From Prevotella sp. (GTDB lineage: Bacteria > Bacteroidota > Bacteroidia > Bacteroidales > Bacteroidaceae), in the NCBI GenBank assembly GCA_016285075.1, contig JAEEQB010000033.1:1-50383 (forward strand): DNA of 50,383 bases. The letters are read 5' to 3'. Below the pieces are notes generated by a model. That model worked only from the letters and a program-made list of their open reading frames with translations. It was not told where the DNA came from and searched no databases. How positions within the stretch are numbered: the stretch's first letter is position 1; each line of letters begins with the position of its first letter. Position numbers and translations under genes: made by a program. Positions 32,201-41,220 of the stretch are shown here, piece by piece.

Positions 32201-32517
32201 AGTGTGCCGTTCTGGTAAAGTTCTGTTCCGCAGTTCAGGGCCGTCTGTCCGCCAAAGGCCAGGAGAATGCCGTCAGGGCGTTCCTTCTTGATAATTTCCG
32301 TTACGAAGTAGGGTGTCACAGGCTGGAAGTAAACCTTGTCTGCAATACCTTCTGAAGTCTGGATAGTTGCAATGTTGGGATTCACCAATACGGAGGAAAT
32401 ACCTTCTTCACGCAATGCCTTCAGTGCCTGTGAGCCGCTGTAGTCAAACTCACCAGCCTGTCCGATTTTCAGAGCACCCGAGCCTAAGACGAGCACCTTC
32501 TTGAGTTGTTTCTTCAT
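29257..32517 (-). CDS. carB: carbamoyl-phosphate synthase large subunit
   Basis: 1086 residues, the normal length. It makes carbamoyl phosphate from bicarbonate, ammonia and two ATP for arginine and pyrimidine synthesis. Two ATP-grasp halves are seen, beginning KKVLVLGSGALKIGQAGEFDYSG and, near residue 575, KSVIVLGSGAYRIGSSVEFDW. The C-terminal allosteric MGS-like domain is present (SLLEPAKELEKKGFTVYATGG). The small subunit carA is not in the window. A promoter lies directly upstream, and carrier-protein and ligase genes follow on the same strand. Confidence 0.97.
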   Translation of the reverse strand: MKKQLKKVLVLGSGALKIGQAGEFDYSGSQALKALREEGISSVLVNPNIATIQTSEGIADKVYFQPVTPYFVTEIIKKERPDGILLAFGGQTALNCGTELYQNGTLKEYGVEVLGTSVEAIMNTEDRDLFVKKLAEVELKVPVSHAVENMEDALKAARDIGFPIMIRSAYALGGLGSGICPDEKTFVELAESAFTFAPQILVEESLKGWKEIEFECIRDANDRCFTVASMENFDPLGIHTGESIVVAPTCSLTEEQVKMLQEITIKCVKHLGIVGECNIQFAFNAQTNDYRIIEINARLSRSSALASKATGYPLAFVAAKIALGYTLDQIGEMGTTSSAYVAPQLDYMICKIPRWDLTKFVGVSRLIGSSMKSVGEIMSIGRSFEEMIQKGLRMIGQGMHGFVGNDHTKFEDLDDALANPTDLRIFAIAQALEEGYTVERIEELTKIDIWFLERLKHIVDLKHKLQKYNKLEEIPDEFLLEVKRCGFSDFQIARFVIKSTATNMEKENLQVRQHRKERGIMPSVKRIPTVASEHPELTNYLYFTYTHVPAFGNPQGEQYKPKHDINYYQHDKSVIVLGSGAYRIGSSVEFDWCSVNAINTARKLGYKSIMINYNPETVSTDYDMCDRLYFDELSLERVLDVIDLESPRGVIVSVGGQIPNNLAMKLHRQGVPVLGTSPVNIDRAENRDKFSAMLDKLGIDQPAWRALTSFDDVKDFVNQVGYPVLVRPSYVLSGAAMNVCYDEEELHRFLNMATEVSKEFPVVVSKFMTETKEIEFDAVADKGEVIEYAISEHVEYAGVHSGDATMVFPAQHIYYSTIRQIKHISRKIAKELNISGPFNIQFLAKNREVKVIECNLRASRSFPFVSKILKRNFIETATKIMLDAPYERPDKSEFDIDRIGVKASQFSFARLQNADPVLGVDMSSTGEVGCLGDSLNEALLNALIATGYRLPKKSVLISSGAAKGKVSLLEPAKELEKKGFTVYATGGTAKFFNENGVTAIPVSWPDEEGENNVMDMIAAHKFDLIVNVPKNHTKRELTNGYRIRRGAIDHNIPLMTNVRLAKAFIEAFTAMKLEDIQIKPWQEYNN

Positions 32518-32571
32518 CGTTAATTCTGTATTTCTTTGTGATTCTTAAGTCCTTTTTTTAATTTTCGCGTG

Positions 32572-32579
32572 CAAAGGTA
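32572..32579 (-). promoter_or_regulatory. -7 box of carB
   Basis: TACCTTTG on the minus strand, about 55 bases before the carB ATG, back to back with the mltG promoter 45 bases away. Confidence 0.65.
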
Positions 32580-32623
32580 CGAAAAAATTATTGTTGCGGA
32601 TGCAAAAATCGGCAAAAAAATAG

Positions 32624-32631
32624 TACCTTTG
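32624..32631 (+). promoter_or_regulatory. -7 box of mltG
   Basis: TACCTTTG, about 32 bases before the mltG ATG. Confidence 0.65.
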
Positions 32632-32662
32632 CACCGTTTTTTTAAAAGAACATGATAAATAG

Positions 32663-33688
32663 ATGAAATACAATAAGGCGAAATATTACATCATTCCTGC
32701 CATTATATGCCTCTTAGGTGTGATGGCATCGGGCTATTATTTTTTCCTCAGCGATTTCTCTTCCCACCCTGAGGTGAACTATGTTTATATAGACCAGGAC
32801 GATGACATCGACTCCGTGTGTGCGAAGCTTGACACCCTTGCCACCCCACATGGAATGGCTGGATTCAGCATCCTTGCCCGTCACATGAATTATGCAGATC
32901 ATCCTGTGGTGGGACGCTACGCCATTGAGCCTGGTATGAGCACCGCCAGCGTACTGAGACGCCTGAAGAACGGCCAGCAGGCTCCGCTTCACCTTGTGGT
33001 GCCTGAGAGCCGTACCATGAGCCGCCTGGCAGCCCAGCTGTCGGCGAAGCTGATGCTTGACTCTGCCGAGATTGCCGAGGCCCTGTACGATTCTGCCTTC
33101 TGTGCTGCTCGGGGCTATGACACGGCAACCATCGCCTGTCTGTTTGTCCCCAATACCTATGACGTGTATTGGAACACTTCGCTCGACCGTTTCATAGAAC
33201 GCATGCAGAAAGAGCACGACAGATTCTGGGAAGGGAAACGCCGTGAGCAGGCAGCGCGTCTGGGACTCTCGGAGAACGAGGTGTGCACCTTGGCCAGCAT
33301 CATCGACGAAGAGACAGCCAACCAGCAGGAGAAACCAATGGTGGCAGGAATGTACCTGAACCGCCTTCACCAGCATATGCCTCTGCAGGCCGACCCCACC
33401 ATCAAGTTTGCCATGAAGCGTTTCGAATTGAGGCGTATCTATCACGGCATGCTGGATATTGACAGCCCTTGGAACACCTACAAGAACCCTGGACTACCTC
33501 CCGGCCCCATCAAGATAGCCTCTGTGCAGGGCATCGATGCCGTGCTCAATCGTGTGGAGCACGACTATCTCTATATGTGTGCCAATGAGGACTTCTCGGG
33601 TACCCACCGTTTTGCAGTCACCTACAAGGAGCATCAGCAGAATGCAGCTCGCTATGCGAAGGCACTCAATGAGCGGGGAATCAAGTAG
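32663..33688 (+). CDS. mltG: endolytic peptidoglycan transglycosylase MltG
   Basis: A 341-residue inner-membrane protein of the YceG/MltG family that cuts nascent glycan strands and so sets their length. One N-terminal helix (about 8-28) anchors it. A LysM-like region follows, then the catalytic domain with ASIIDEETANQQEKP, MYLNRLHQHMPLQADPTIKFA, DSPWNTYKNPGLPPGPI and the closing THRFAVTYKEHQQN. In E. coli the active-site Glu lies in ASIVEKET; here the first acidic position is Asp and the second Glu is kept. The gene has its own promoter. Confidence 0.93.
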   Translation: MKYNKAKYYIIPAIICLLGVMASGYYFFLSDFSSHPEVNYVYIDQDDDIDSVCAKLDTLATPHGMAGFSILARHMNYADHPVVGRYAIEPGMSTASVLRRLKNGQQAPLHLVVPESRTMSRLAAQLSAKLMLDSAEIAEALYDSAFCAARGYDTATIACLFVPNTYDVYWNTSLDRFIERMQKEHDRFWEGKRREQAARLGLSENEVCTLASIIDEETANQQEKPMVAGMYLNRLHQHMPLQADPTIKFAMKRFELRRIYHGMLDIDSPWNTYKNPGLPPGPIKIASVQGIDAVLNRVEHDYLYMCANEDFSGTHRFAVTYKEHQQNAARYAKALNERGIK

Positions 33689-33793
33689 GCGGAGTAAAGG
33701 TGAATGAGTGAAGCAGGGAAAAAAAGAGAGACATCAGCAGGAAACTTCATAATAAAGAATATACATATCTTAGCAGATCATTAATAAAAACAT

Positions 33794-36508
33794 ATGGAAT
33801 TAGCAAGTAAATATGACCCTAAAGAGGTCGAATCGAAGTGGTACCAGTATTGGTTGGACAACAAGCTCTTTGCAAGTAAGCCCGATGGGCGCGAACCCTA
33901 CACCATCGTTATCCCCCCGCCCAACGTCACGGGCGTGCTCCACATGGGTCACATGCTGAACAACACGATCCAGGACATCCTTGTGCGCCGTGCCCGCATG
34001 GAAGGCAAGAACGCCTGCTGGGTGCCAGGTACTGACCACGCCTCCATAGCTACAGAGGCCAAGGTGGTGAAGAAACTCGCCGAGCAGGGCATCAAGAAGC
34101 ATGACCTCACCCGCGAGCAGTTCCTGGAGCATGCCTGGGACTGGACCCACGAGCACGGCGGCATCATCCTGAAGCAGCTGCGGCGCCTGGGTGCCAGCTG
34201 CGACTGGGACCGCACTGCCTTCACAATGGACGAGACACGCAGCAAGAGCGTCATCAAGGTCTTTGTCGACCTCTACAACAAGGGGCTCATCTATCGCGGC
34301 CTCCGTATGGTGAACTGGGACCCCAAGGCTCTCACAGCCCTTTCTACCGAGGAGGTAGTCTATAAGGAAGAGCAGAGCCACCTGTTCCACCTGAAGTACT
34401 ATGTGGCAGACCTCAACGAGTTGGACGGCATTGACCAGCTGGAGGCTGAAGGGAACGTCATCCACAGGGACCAGAAGGGATTCTATGCCGTCGTGGCCAC
34501 CACGCGTCCTGAGACCATCATGGGCGATACGGCTATGTGTATCAACCCCAAGGACCCGAAGAACCAGTGGCTGAAGGGACGCAAGGTGATTGTCCCGCTG
34601 GTGAACCGTGTCATTCCTGTGATTGAAGACCGCTATGTGGACATCGAGTTCGGCACGGGCTGTCTGAAGGTGACCCCTGCCCACGATACCAACGACTATA
34701 TGCTGGGTAAGACCCACAACCTCGATACCATCGACATCTTCAACGCCGACGGCACCATCTCGGACCAGTCACCCATCTACGTGGGTATGGACCGTATGGA
34801 CTGCCGCAAGCAGATTCAGAAGGACCTGCAGCAGGCAGAACTCATGGAGAAGATAGAGGACTATACGAACAAGGTGGGCTACTCCGAGCGCAACCCTGAT
34901 ACCCCCATCGAGCCACGCCTGTCGCTGCAGTGGTTCCTCAAGATGAAGCACTTTGCCGACATCGCCCTGCCCCCAGTAATGAACGGGGAAATGAAGTTCT
35001 ATCCTGAGAAATACAAGAACACCTATAAGAACTGGCTGGAGAACATTCAGGACTGGTGTATCTCGCGCCAGCTGTGGTGGGGACACCGCATCCCAGCCTA
35101 TTATTACAACGACACCGACGACTATGTCGTGGCCGAGAATGCCGAGAAAGCCCTTGAGCTGGCACGCCAGAAGAGCGGCAATGCCGGGCTGCAGCTGTCA
35201 GACCTCCGTCAGGACGAGGATGCTCTTGACACCTGGTTCTCATCGTGGTTATGGCCCATCTCCCTCTTTAACGGCATCAACAATCCCGGCAATGAGGAGA
35301 TCAACTACTATTATCCCACATCCGACCTGGTGACGGCTCCTGACATCATCTTCTTCTGGGTGGCCCGCATGATTATGGCAGGTGAGGAGTATATGGGCAA
35401 GTACCCCTTCAAGAATGTCTACTTCACAGGTATTGTCCGCGACAAGCTGGGACGTAAGATGTCCAAGTCGCTGGGCAACTCTCCCGACCCCATAGAACTC
35501 ATCGAGAAGTTTGGTGCCGACGGCGTGCGCATGGGTATGATGCTCTCGGCTCCTGCTGGCAACGATATCCTGTTCGACGAGGCACTTTGCGAGCAGGGAC
35601 GCAATTTCAATAATAAAATATGGAACGCGTTCCGATTAGTAAAGGGCTGGAAGGTGGCAGAAGGCAGCGCTACTGCCACCAACAAGATCGCTACAGAATG
35701 GTTCGAGGCCAAGCTGAGGCAGACAAATGCCGAGCTCGACGACCTGTTCAAGAAATACCGCATCTCTGAGGCCCTGATGGCTGTCTACAAGCTGTTCTGG
35801 GACGAGTTCTCCAGCTGGTATCTCGAGATGGTGAAGCCCGCCTATGTCAACGGCGAGGCACAACCCATCGACAGCGAGACCTATGGCAAGACCCTCTCCT
35901 TCTTCGAGACCCTCCTGAAGATGCTCCATCCGTTTATGCCATTCATCACAGAGGAGCTGTGGCAGCACATCTACGACCGCCAGCCTGGCGAGAGCATCAT
36001 GCGCGACAAGCTGGAACTGCCTGCTCCCACTGATGCCGACAACCAGCTGGTAGTAGCCATTGAGCAGGTGAAGCAGATTGTGTCGGGCGTCCGTATGGTA
36101 CGTTCGCAGAAGAACATTGCTCCCAAGGAGACGCTCTCCCTGCAGGTAGTGGGCCAGAACGCCTATGCCGCCTTCGATGCTGCCATCTGCAAGATGGCCA
36201 ACGTGAGCGAAGTCAGCGTCGTGGCCGAGAAAGATGCTACGGCATCGGCCTTCATGGTGGGTACCGACGAGTTTGCCGTTCCTCTGGGCGACATGATCGA
36301 CGTGGCAGCTGAGATAGAGAAGATGGAGACCCAGCTGAAGCACCTGGAGGGATTCCTCGCTGGCGTGCAGAAGAAGCTCTCCAACGAGCGCTTCGTCCAG
36401 AATGCACCAGAGGCTGTGGTTGCCTTGGAACGCAAGAAGGAGAGCGACTCGCTCGAAAAAATCCAGTCGCTCAAGGATTCTATTGCCGCCCTTCAAGCAA
36501 AGGCTTGA
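33794..36508 (+). CDS. valS: valyl-tRNA synthetase
   Basis: 904 residues, class I synthetase charging tRNA(Val). HIGH-type motif in [16 protein letters not shown] (about 42-56), KMSKS in [13 protein letters not shown] (about 554-558), and an editing domain between them ([12 protein letters not shown], then [10 protein letters not shown]). A C-terminal coiled coil rich in Lys/Glu heptads (about 840-900, [16 protein letters not shown]) is the ValS tRNA-binding arm. No T-box or obvious leader regulation is seen; the 105 bases upstream hold nothing recognisable. Complete and ordinary. Confidence 0.98.
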   Translation: MELASKYDPKEVESKWYQYWLDNKLFASKPDGREPYTIVIPPPNVTGVLHMGHMLNNTIQDILVRRARMEGKNACWVPGTDHASIATEAKVVKKLAEQGIKKHDLTREQFLEHAWDWTHEHGGIILKQLRRLGASCDWDRTAFTMDETRSKSVIKVFVDLYNKGLIYRGLRMVNWDPKALTALSTEEVVYKEEQSHLFHLKYYVADLNELDGIDQLEAEGNVIHRDQKGFYAVVATTRPETIMGDTAMCINPKDPKNQWLKGRKVIVPLVNRVIPVIEDRYVDIEFGTGCLKVTPAHDTNDYMLGKTHNLDTIDIFNADGTISDQSPIYVGMDRMDCRKQIQKDLQQAELMEKIEDYTNKVGYSERNPDTPIEPRLSLQWFLKMKHFADIALPPVMNGEMKFYPEKYKNTYKNWLENIQDWCISRQLWWGHRIPAYYYNDTDDYVVAENAEKALELARQKSGNAGLQLSDLRQDEDALDTWFSSWLWPISLFNGINNPGNEEINYYYPTSDLVTAPDIIFFWVARMIMAGEEYMGKYPFKNVYFTGIVRDKLGRKMSKSLGNSPDPIELIEKFGADGVRMGMMLSAPAGNDILFDEALCEQGRNFNNKIWNAFRLVKGWKVAEGSATATNKIATEWFEAKLRQTNAELDDLFKKYRISEALMAVYKLFWDEFSSWYLEMVKPAYVNGEAQPIDSETYGKTLSFFETLLKMLHPFMPFITEELWQHIYDRQPGESIMRDKLELPAPTDADNQLVVAIEQVKQIVSGVRMVRSQKNIAPKETLSLQVVGQNAYAAFDAAICKMANVSEVSVVAEKDATASAFMVGTDEFAVPLGDMIDVAAEIEKMETQLKHLEGFLAGVQKKLSNERFVQNAPEAVVALERKKESDSLEKIQSLKDSIAALQAKA

Positions 36509-36551
36509 TGGTGATATTATAAATCATTGAAACTAAAGTGTTTGAGTCTGT

Positions 36552-37715
36552 ATGAGAAAGGAAATATTGAAAGTTGGAACGATGCTTTTGCTGGCGGCAG
36601 GCCTATCGATGTCATGCAGTGACAACGATGAGCACGAAACGCAGCAGGTACGTGTGTTGCGGAACAACGGAGTGTTCGTACTTACCTCGGGCAACAGTGA
36701 AACCTTTGCCAAAGGTGCCTTGTCCTATTATGACTATGCCACACAGACTGCTTCTACTTTGGATTCTCTGATAACCGCTGGAGGCGTTTTCCTCAGCCGT
36801 CGCACCTGCGATGCAGTGGTCTATGGATCCAGGCTCTATGTGGTGGTGTCGACCGAAAATACCATCTATGTGCGCGATGTGAAGAGCGGCAGGATGCTGA
36901 CCTCCTTCAGCACCACCGACCTCATGGGCACGAGCAACGGCTTTGCACCCCGTCGCATCACGGCTGCCCAGGGCAACGTCTACGTCTCCACACAAGCGGG
37001 CTACGTGGCTGCCATCGACACTGTAGGCTATCAGATCGTCCGGACCTATCAGGCTGGCTCCTTCCCTGAGGGCATCTCCGTCACAGGCAGTAAGCTCTAT
37101 GTGGCCAACAGCGACGACGGGCGCCACCAGTCGCCTTCCATCTCTGTGATCGACCTTGTTACAGGCACCGCAACTACCATCACCCACGAGAACATACGAC
37201 ATCCGCAGGAGGTTGCGGCAATAGGTAATGCCATCTACTATCTGGACCTCGGCACCCTGGACGAATCGGGCAGCAGGCAATCTGACAACGGCGTCTACCG
37301 AATCGAGGGCGACAGCATAGTCAAGGTGGTGGATGCCACAGGAATGGCGGTGGGCAATTATACCTACAAGAATGAAACCACCGTCCGCATCTATACCTAC
37401 AACAAGCCCCTGGGCACAGACTTCGCAGAATATTGGTACTACGATGCCAACACCCGCGAGACAATGTATTTCACTTCGATAGAAGATGCTGAACCTGCCG
37501 CCATTGCCGTGGACCCGCTGTCCGAGGAAGTGTTCATTGCCTTCAACCAGGTGAACAGGCCAAGCATCTGGGATCCACCTGTGCCCGACTATACGAAAGG
37601 CGGCTTCGTGAACATCTACAATGTGAACGGGGGCACAGAGAAAGCCACATTCAGCTGCGGCATACGCCCTGTGGTCTTCGCCTTCTATGTGGGTGTGAAA
37701 TATGTGGAGGTCTAA
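36552..37715 (+). CDS. beta-propeller lipoprotein (YncE/DUF5074-like)
   Basis: A 387-residue lipoprotein: MRKEILKVGTMLLLAAGLSM, Cys22, then SDNDEHE, the acidic stretch that suggests surface exposure in Bacteroidota. The body has repeating blades such as GVFVLTSGNSE, LYVVVSTENTIYVRDVKSGR, VYVSTQAGYVAAIDT and LYVANSDDGRHQSPSISVIDL, typical of YncE-like seven-bladed propellers. In Bacteroidota such DUF5074-type proteins often accompany TonB transport systems; here the neighbours are valS and an rRNA methyltransferase, so context gives no hint of ligand. Confidence 0.8.
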   Translation: MRKEILKVGTMLLLAAGLSMSCSDNDEHETQQVRVLRNNGVFVLTSGNSETFAKGALSYYDYATQTASTLDSLITAGGVFLSRRTCDAVVYGSRLYVVVSTENTIYVRDVKSGRMLTSFSTTDLMGTSNGFAPRRITAAQGNVYVSTQAGYVAAIDTVGYQIVRTYQAGSFPEGISVTGSKLYVANSDDGRHQSPSISVIDLVTGTATTITHENIRHPQEVAAIGNAIYYLDLGTLDESGSRQSDNGVYRIEGDSIVKVVDATGMAVGNYTYKNETTVRIYTYNKPLGTDFAEYWYYDANTRETMYFTSIEDAEPAAIAVDPLSEEVFIAFNQVNRPSIWDPPVPDYTKGGFVNIYNVNGGTEKATFSCGIRPVVFAFYVGVKYVEV

Positions 37716-37736
37716 AATACGTTTCACGACTGACTT

Positions 37737-39212
37737 ATGGCTAGAAAAAAGAAACCCCTACCGCTGTTAGAGAACGTCACCATTACTGACTATGCCGCCG
37801 AAGGAAAGTCGCTGGCAAGGGTCGACGATATGGTGGTGTTCGTGCCGTGGGCAGTGCCTGGCGACGTCTGTGACCTGCAGGTGCACCGCAAGAAGCACTC
37901 GTTCATGGAGGCCGAGGTGGCACGCTATGTTGAGAAAAGCCCGCGCCGCACGGAGCCTTTCTGCCAGCATTTCGGCGTGTGCGGAGGATGTAAGTGGCAG
38001 CAGATATCCTACGACGAGCAGCTTCGCATGAAGCAGCAGCAGGTGTACGACCAGCTGACCCGCATCGGCAAGATTCAACTGCCTGAGTTCCGCCCCATCC
38101 TTGGCTCGGTGAAGACACGCGAATACCGCAACAAGCTCGATTTCGGATGTGCCAACAAACGCTATCTCACCAAGCAGCAGATAGAAAGCCTGCCCAAGGA
38201 CCAGAGCATGAGCCTGAAAGACGTGCCCGCCATAGGGTTCCACATCACTGGGGCCTTCGACAAGATCCTGCCCATAGAGAAATGCTGGCTCATGGACGAC
38301 CTGCACAACCGCATACGCAACGAGGTCTATCGCTATGCCATGGAACACAGCCTGTCGTTCTTCGACCTGCGTGCACAGGTGGGACTGCTGCGGGACGTCA
38401 TTATCCGTAACTCGGCTTCTGGCGAGTTGATGGTCATCTTCCAGTTCCACTACGACCAGACGGGAGGCGACCAGGAGGCCAAAGCCCTCCTGCAGCACGT
38501 GGCCGACGAGTTCCCGCAGATCACCTCCCTGCTGTATCTCGACAACCAGAAGTGCAACGATACCATAGGCGACCAGGAAATACGGGTGTTCAAGGGCAAG
38601 GACCATATCTTTGAGCTGATGGAAGACCTGAAGTTCAAGGTGGGACCCAAGTCGTTCTATCAGACCAACACCGAACAGGCTTACCATCTCTACAGCGTTG
38701 CCCGCGAATTTGCCTTTGCAGGAATGCCTGGCGAAGCCGATGGGGTGGGGGAAGGCTCCCCTGAGACGAACCCCCTTGTCTACGACCTCTACACAGGAAC
38801 GGGCACCATTGCCAATTTCGTGGCGAAGCGGGCACGGAAGGTCATCGGCATAGAGTATGTGCCCGAGGCAATTGAGGATGCGAAGGTGAACTCTGAACTC
38901 AACCATATCGGCAACACGCTGTTCTTTGCCGGCGACATGAAGGATATCCTCACCGATGAATTCATTGCAGAATACGGACGTCCTGACGTCATCATCACTG
39001 ATCCACCCCGTGCCGGCATGCACCCTGACGTGGTGAAGACCATCCTGCGTGCTGCACCTCAGCGCATTGTCTATGTGTCCTGCAACCCTGCCACCCAGGC
39101 ACGCGACCTTCACGACCTTGACGTTGACTACCGTGTGGCCGCCGTTCAGCCTGTGGACATGTTCCCTCATACCCCTCACGTCGAGAACGTAGTACTGCTG
39201 GAGCACCGATAA
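37737..39212 (+). CDS. rlmD: 23S rRNA (uracil-5-)-methyltransferase, RlmD/RumA type
   Basis: 491 residues. An N-terminal TRAM domain is followed by iron-sulfur cysteines Cys76, Cys82 and Cys85 in CQHFGVCGGCKWQQ, with Cys138 (DFGCANK) a likely fourth ligand, then the SAM domain: DLYTGTGTIANF, DPPRAGMHPD, and catalytic YVSCNPATQARDL. The enzyme transfers a methyl group to C5 of a uridine in 23S rRNA; the exact position cannot be told from sequence alone (RlmD, RlmCD and TrmA-like enzymes are close). It starts 21 bases after the lipoprotein gene. A small insertion (GEADGVGEGSPETN) sits before the SAM motif. Confidence 0.9.
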   Translation: MARKKKPLPLLENVTITDYAAEGKSLARVDDMVVFVPWAVPGDVCDLQVHRKKHSFMEAEVARYVEKSPRRTEPFCQHFGVCGGCKWQQISYDEQLRMKQQQVYDQLTRIGKIQLPEFRPILGSVKTREYRNKLDFGCANKRYLTKQQIESLPKDQSMSLKDVPAIGFHITGAFDKILPIEKCWLMDDLHNRIRNEVYRYAMEHSLSFFDLRAQVGLLRDVIIRNSASGELMVIFQFHYDQTGGDQEAKALLQHVADEFPQITSLLYLDNQKCNDTIGDQEIRVFKGKDHIFELMEDLKFKVGPKSFYQTNTEQAYHLYSVAREFAFAGMPGEADGVGEGSPETNPLVYDLYTGTGTIANFVAKRARKVIGIEYVPEAIEDAKVNSELNHIGNTLFFAGDMKDILTDEFIAEYGRPDVIITDPPRAGMHPDVVKTILRAAPQRIVYVSCNPATQARDLHDLDVDYRVAAVQPVDMFPHTPHVENVVLLEHR

Positions 39213-39360
39213 GAATAGTTGGAGCCGCCATCCCGATTTTCAGATCTGTTTCCTGATGCAAAATTAATGAAAATAACAATGCAAAACAATAGTTTCCCCC
39301 AATTTTTTGGGGAAATATCATTTTTTCTTGCAACGGACTTCACGGACTTTCTATAGAGAT

Positions 39361-39640
39361 GGTTCAACTCTCCCCAGTGCGCCCTGACGGGGAAAAACCC
39401 CTATATAATGATGAACGGGATAACGCCGTGCCGACACCTGGTGGATAAGACGCCCTGACGGATGGCAGCAGCCGTAAGCCCAGGGCAACGCCCTTGGGTA
39501 AACAAGCGTGGAAACCATTGCCCTGTAAGGGCAAAAGCCAAATTACCCTGGCGCAGATTCTCGATTTTGTCGTTGTCTTGCCGAGGGAGCGCGCAGGCGG
39601 CGAGAATAGTTCGATCCTGCTCAAAAAATAGTTCAATCTG
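39361..39640. repeat. hairpin-rich degenerate element
   Basis: GCCCTGACGG occurs twice (near 39381 and 39451). A stem CCCAGGGC/GCCC-TTGGG (39479-39498, AAC loop, one bulge) and a perfect 7-bp stem TTGCCCT/AGGGCAA (39518-39534, GTA loop) follow. Similar 'GCCCTGTAAGGGC' and 'GGGCAACGCCC' blocks recur in Bacteroidota spacers as I remember them, unverified here. No convincing gene lies in 39213-39997. Confidence 0.5.
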
Positions 39641-39712
39641 TAAGAGAGAGCTGTCCTCGCTCTTCTGGCGATTAGTATGCCTGTTATTTACACCCCATAC
39701 GCCCGTTTGCGT

Positions 39713-39765
39713 ATTCCCGTTTCGTCAGATAACGCTATGGAATATCATTTCTGGCAAGAATTATT
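39713..39765 (+). repeat. CCCGTTTCGTCAGATA dispersed repeat, copy A
   Basis: Starts ATTCCCGTTTCGTCAGATAA and ends AATTATT. It matches 42965-43016 over about 50 bases; shorter relatives of the CCCGTTTCGT core occur near 43121 and 43180. Confidence 0.7.
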
Positions 39766-39910
39766 AACACAGAGTGCGTGTGTGAGCACAGATGGTTTAG
39801 GAAGAGAATATAGATACATTACCCCTTCCCTTCATCCCATTCTGTGAAAATTAAAAATCGAAATGGCACGATGGCCCGTTGGCACGTTTGCAAGTGCAGG
39901 GAGAGTACAG

Positions 39911-39986
39911 GAAGAATCAAGGGGACAGGTTGTACAACCTGTCCCCTTGATTCTTCCAAAAACCTGTCCCCTTGATTCTTGAAAGG
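39911..39986. repeat. GGGGACAGG palindrome, third intergenic element
   Basis: A perfect 46-bp palindrome (39911-39956; left half GAAGAATCAAGGGGACAGG then TTGT, followed by the exact complement) plus a third half-unit AACCTGTCCCCTTGATTCTT (39961-39980). It ends 12 bases from the stop of the TlpA-like gene, so its RNA could act as that gene's terminator-like hairpin. Confidence 0.9.
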
Positions 39987-39997
39987 ATGCAACCCAC

Positions 39998-41086
39998 TTA
40001 CTCTGCAAACAACGTATCGAGCAGTTCGTAGAATTTGGGATCCTCGCCGACGACGGTTGACAGCACCTTGCCGTTGGCGATAATGACCTTCGTGGGGTAG
40101 CTGCTGACCATATAGTCGGTGAGCACTGTCGAGTCTTTGGGCACGAACACGTGCTTCCAAGGCAGTTCGTTGTCGGCTACGGCCTTCTTCCATTTCGCCT
40201 CGGTGTCGTGGCAGTCCATGCCGATAATCTCCAGTTTGTCCTTATATTTCTCGTAGTACTTCTTCATGTCGGGGAATCCCTTGATACACCAGGCACACCA
40301 CGAGCCCCAAAAGTCGAGCAAGATGATTTTCTCATTGCTCATTTTCGACAGCGTGAAGGGCTGGCCGTTGATGTCGTTCAGCGTGAAGTCGGGAGCAGTA
40401 CTGCCGGGCTTGAGCGTCTTGCCCTCCAACTCCTTCTGCCTCAGATACTCCTTCGAGTCGGCAATCTGCTTGTCGATAAAGCCCTTTAGGCGGCCGTTCC
40501 TGATGGCAGGCGACAGTGTGGCGAGCATTTCCTCCAAACGGTCGGAATCATGGCTGCCCACATTTCCAACGAGCACAGCAGCGATTTCGTCGTTGGGATA
40601 TGTTTTGATGAAGTCGATGGCAGGCTGGGCGCTTTTGTCGTCCTTCACCTTCTTTTGCGCGATGAGCGCTTCGGCGTAGTGCTGATAGAATTTGGTGCCG
40701 TCGTAGGTGAGGCCGTTGGCAGGCTTGTCATCCTGGGAAAGTCCCTCAACCGCCAGCACTTCGCCAGGCACGGCATCGAAGAACATGCTGAAACCGCCCT
40801 GATGCCGAACTGCCGACGGTGTGAGTAAGAAATAAGTCTTCGCCTCGGACAGAGGGGTTGAGAACAGGAATGCGCCATTCTGATCCCTTACCACCGTATT
40901 CAGGCTCTTCATGTCGTCGGTCGGTACTATTATGAGCGTGTCGTCGGGGTTTGACAGTTTGGCCATAAGCACCCATGTGCCAGGTTGTCCTTTCAGGTCG
41001 CTTGGCTTCTGATTCTGTGCGAAACCGCTCATGGTGCCGCAAAGGGTGAGGATGGCGGCCAGCATCCAAAGTTTTGTCTGTTGCAT
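39998..41086 (-). CDS. secreted TlpA/ResA-like thioredoxin-domain protein
   Basis: 362 residues. Signal peptide MQQTKLWMLAAILTLCGTMS with cleavage near GFAQ. An N-terminal DUF4369-like beta domain (about 35-130), a helical linker (about 130-235), then a thioredoxin fold with the redox pair Cys264-Ala-Trp-Cys267 in FWGSWCAWCIKGFPDM and the cis-Pro loop SSYPTKVI. Such periplasmic Bacteroidota oxidoreductases keep thiols reduced during cytochrome or protein maturation. The gene is monocistronic. Confidence 0.88.
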   Translation of the reverse strand: MQQTKLWMLAAILTLCGTMSGFAQNQKPSDLKGQPGTWVLMAKLSNPDDTLIIVPTDDMKSLNTVVRDQNGAFLFSTPLSEAKTYFLLTPSAVRHQGGFSMFFDAVPGEVLAVEGLSQDDKPANGLTYDGTKFYQHYAEALIAQKKVKDDKSAQPAIDFIKTYPNDEIAAVLVGNVGSHDSDRLEEMLATLSPAIRNGRLKGFIDKQIADSKEYLRQKELEGKTLKPGSTAPDFTLNDINGQPFTLSKMSNEKIILLDFWGSWCAWCIKGFPDMKKYYEKYKDKLEIIGMDCHDTEAKWKKAVADNELPWKHVFVPKDSTVLTDYMVSSYPTKVIIANGKVLSTVVGEDPKFYELLDTLFAE

Positions 41087-41120
41087 TTGCTTAATTATTT
41101 TTGTAATTGTTTGCTGGGTG

Positions 41121-41128
41121 CAAAGATA
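41121..41128 (-). promoter_or_regulatory. -7 box of the TlpA-like gene
   Basis: TATCTTTG on the minus strand, inside CCGTATCTTTGCACCC, about 35 bases before the ATG at 41086. Confidence 0.6.
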
Positions 41129-41220
41129 CGGATAATATTTGGGAAATGCAAATAAAAACAGCCCAAAATCTGCTACTTAGTGTTATATAAACCAGTCTGC
41201 TACAAAAACCACCACCCTGA

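Noticed and set aside
33290..33330. Possible loss of the catalytic glutamate in MltG (Asp at the first acidic position)
   Set aside because: The second Glu and all surrounding motifs are kept, and which acidic residue is essential in this lineage cannot be settled by eye.
36612..37727. Long antisense frame over the beta-propeller lipoprotein gene
   Set aside because: His/Val/Ala-rich translation without domains; the sense frame has signal peptide and propeller repeats.
37767..39206. Very long open frame antisense to the rRNA methyltransferase gene (479 codons, minus strand)
   Set aside because: It is the mirror of a gene with unmistakable iron-sulfur and SAM motifs, has no promoter or recognisable domain, and arises from codon bias.
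39259..39266. TAATTTTG box on the minus strand after rlmD
   Set aside because: It would transcribe antisense into rlmD with no gene; an 8-base motif with two free positions occurs by chance in AT-rich spacers.
39364..39636. 90-codon minus-strand frame through the hairpin-rich element
   Set aside because: Such Pro/Gly/Arg frames arise wherever this palindromic sequence type occurs; no start context or conserved domain.
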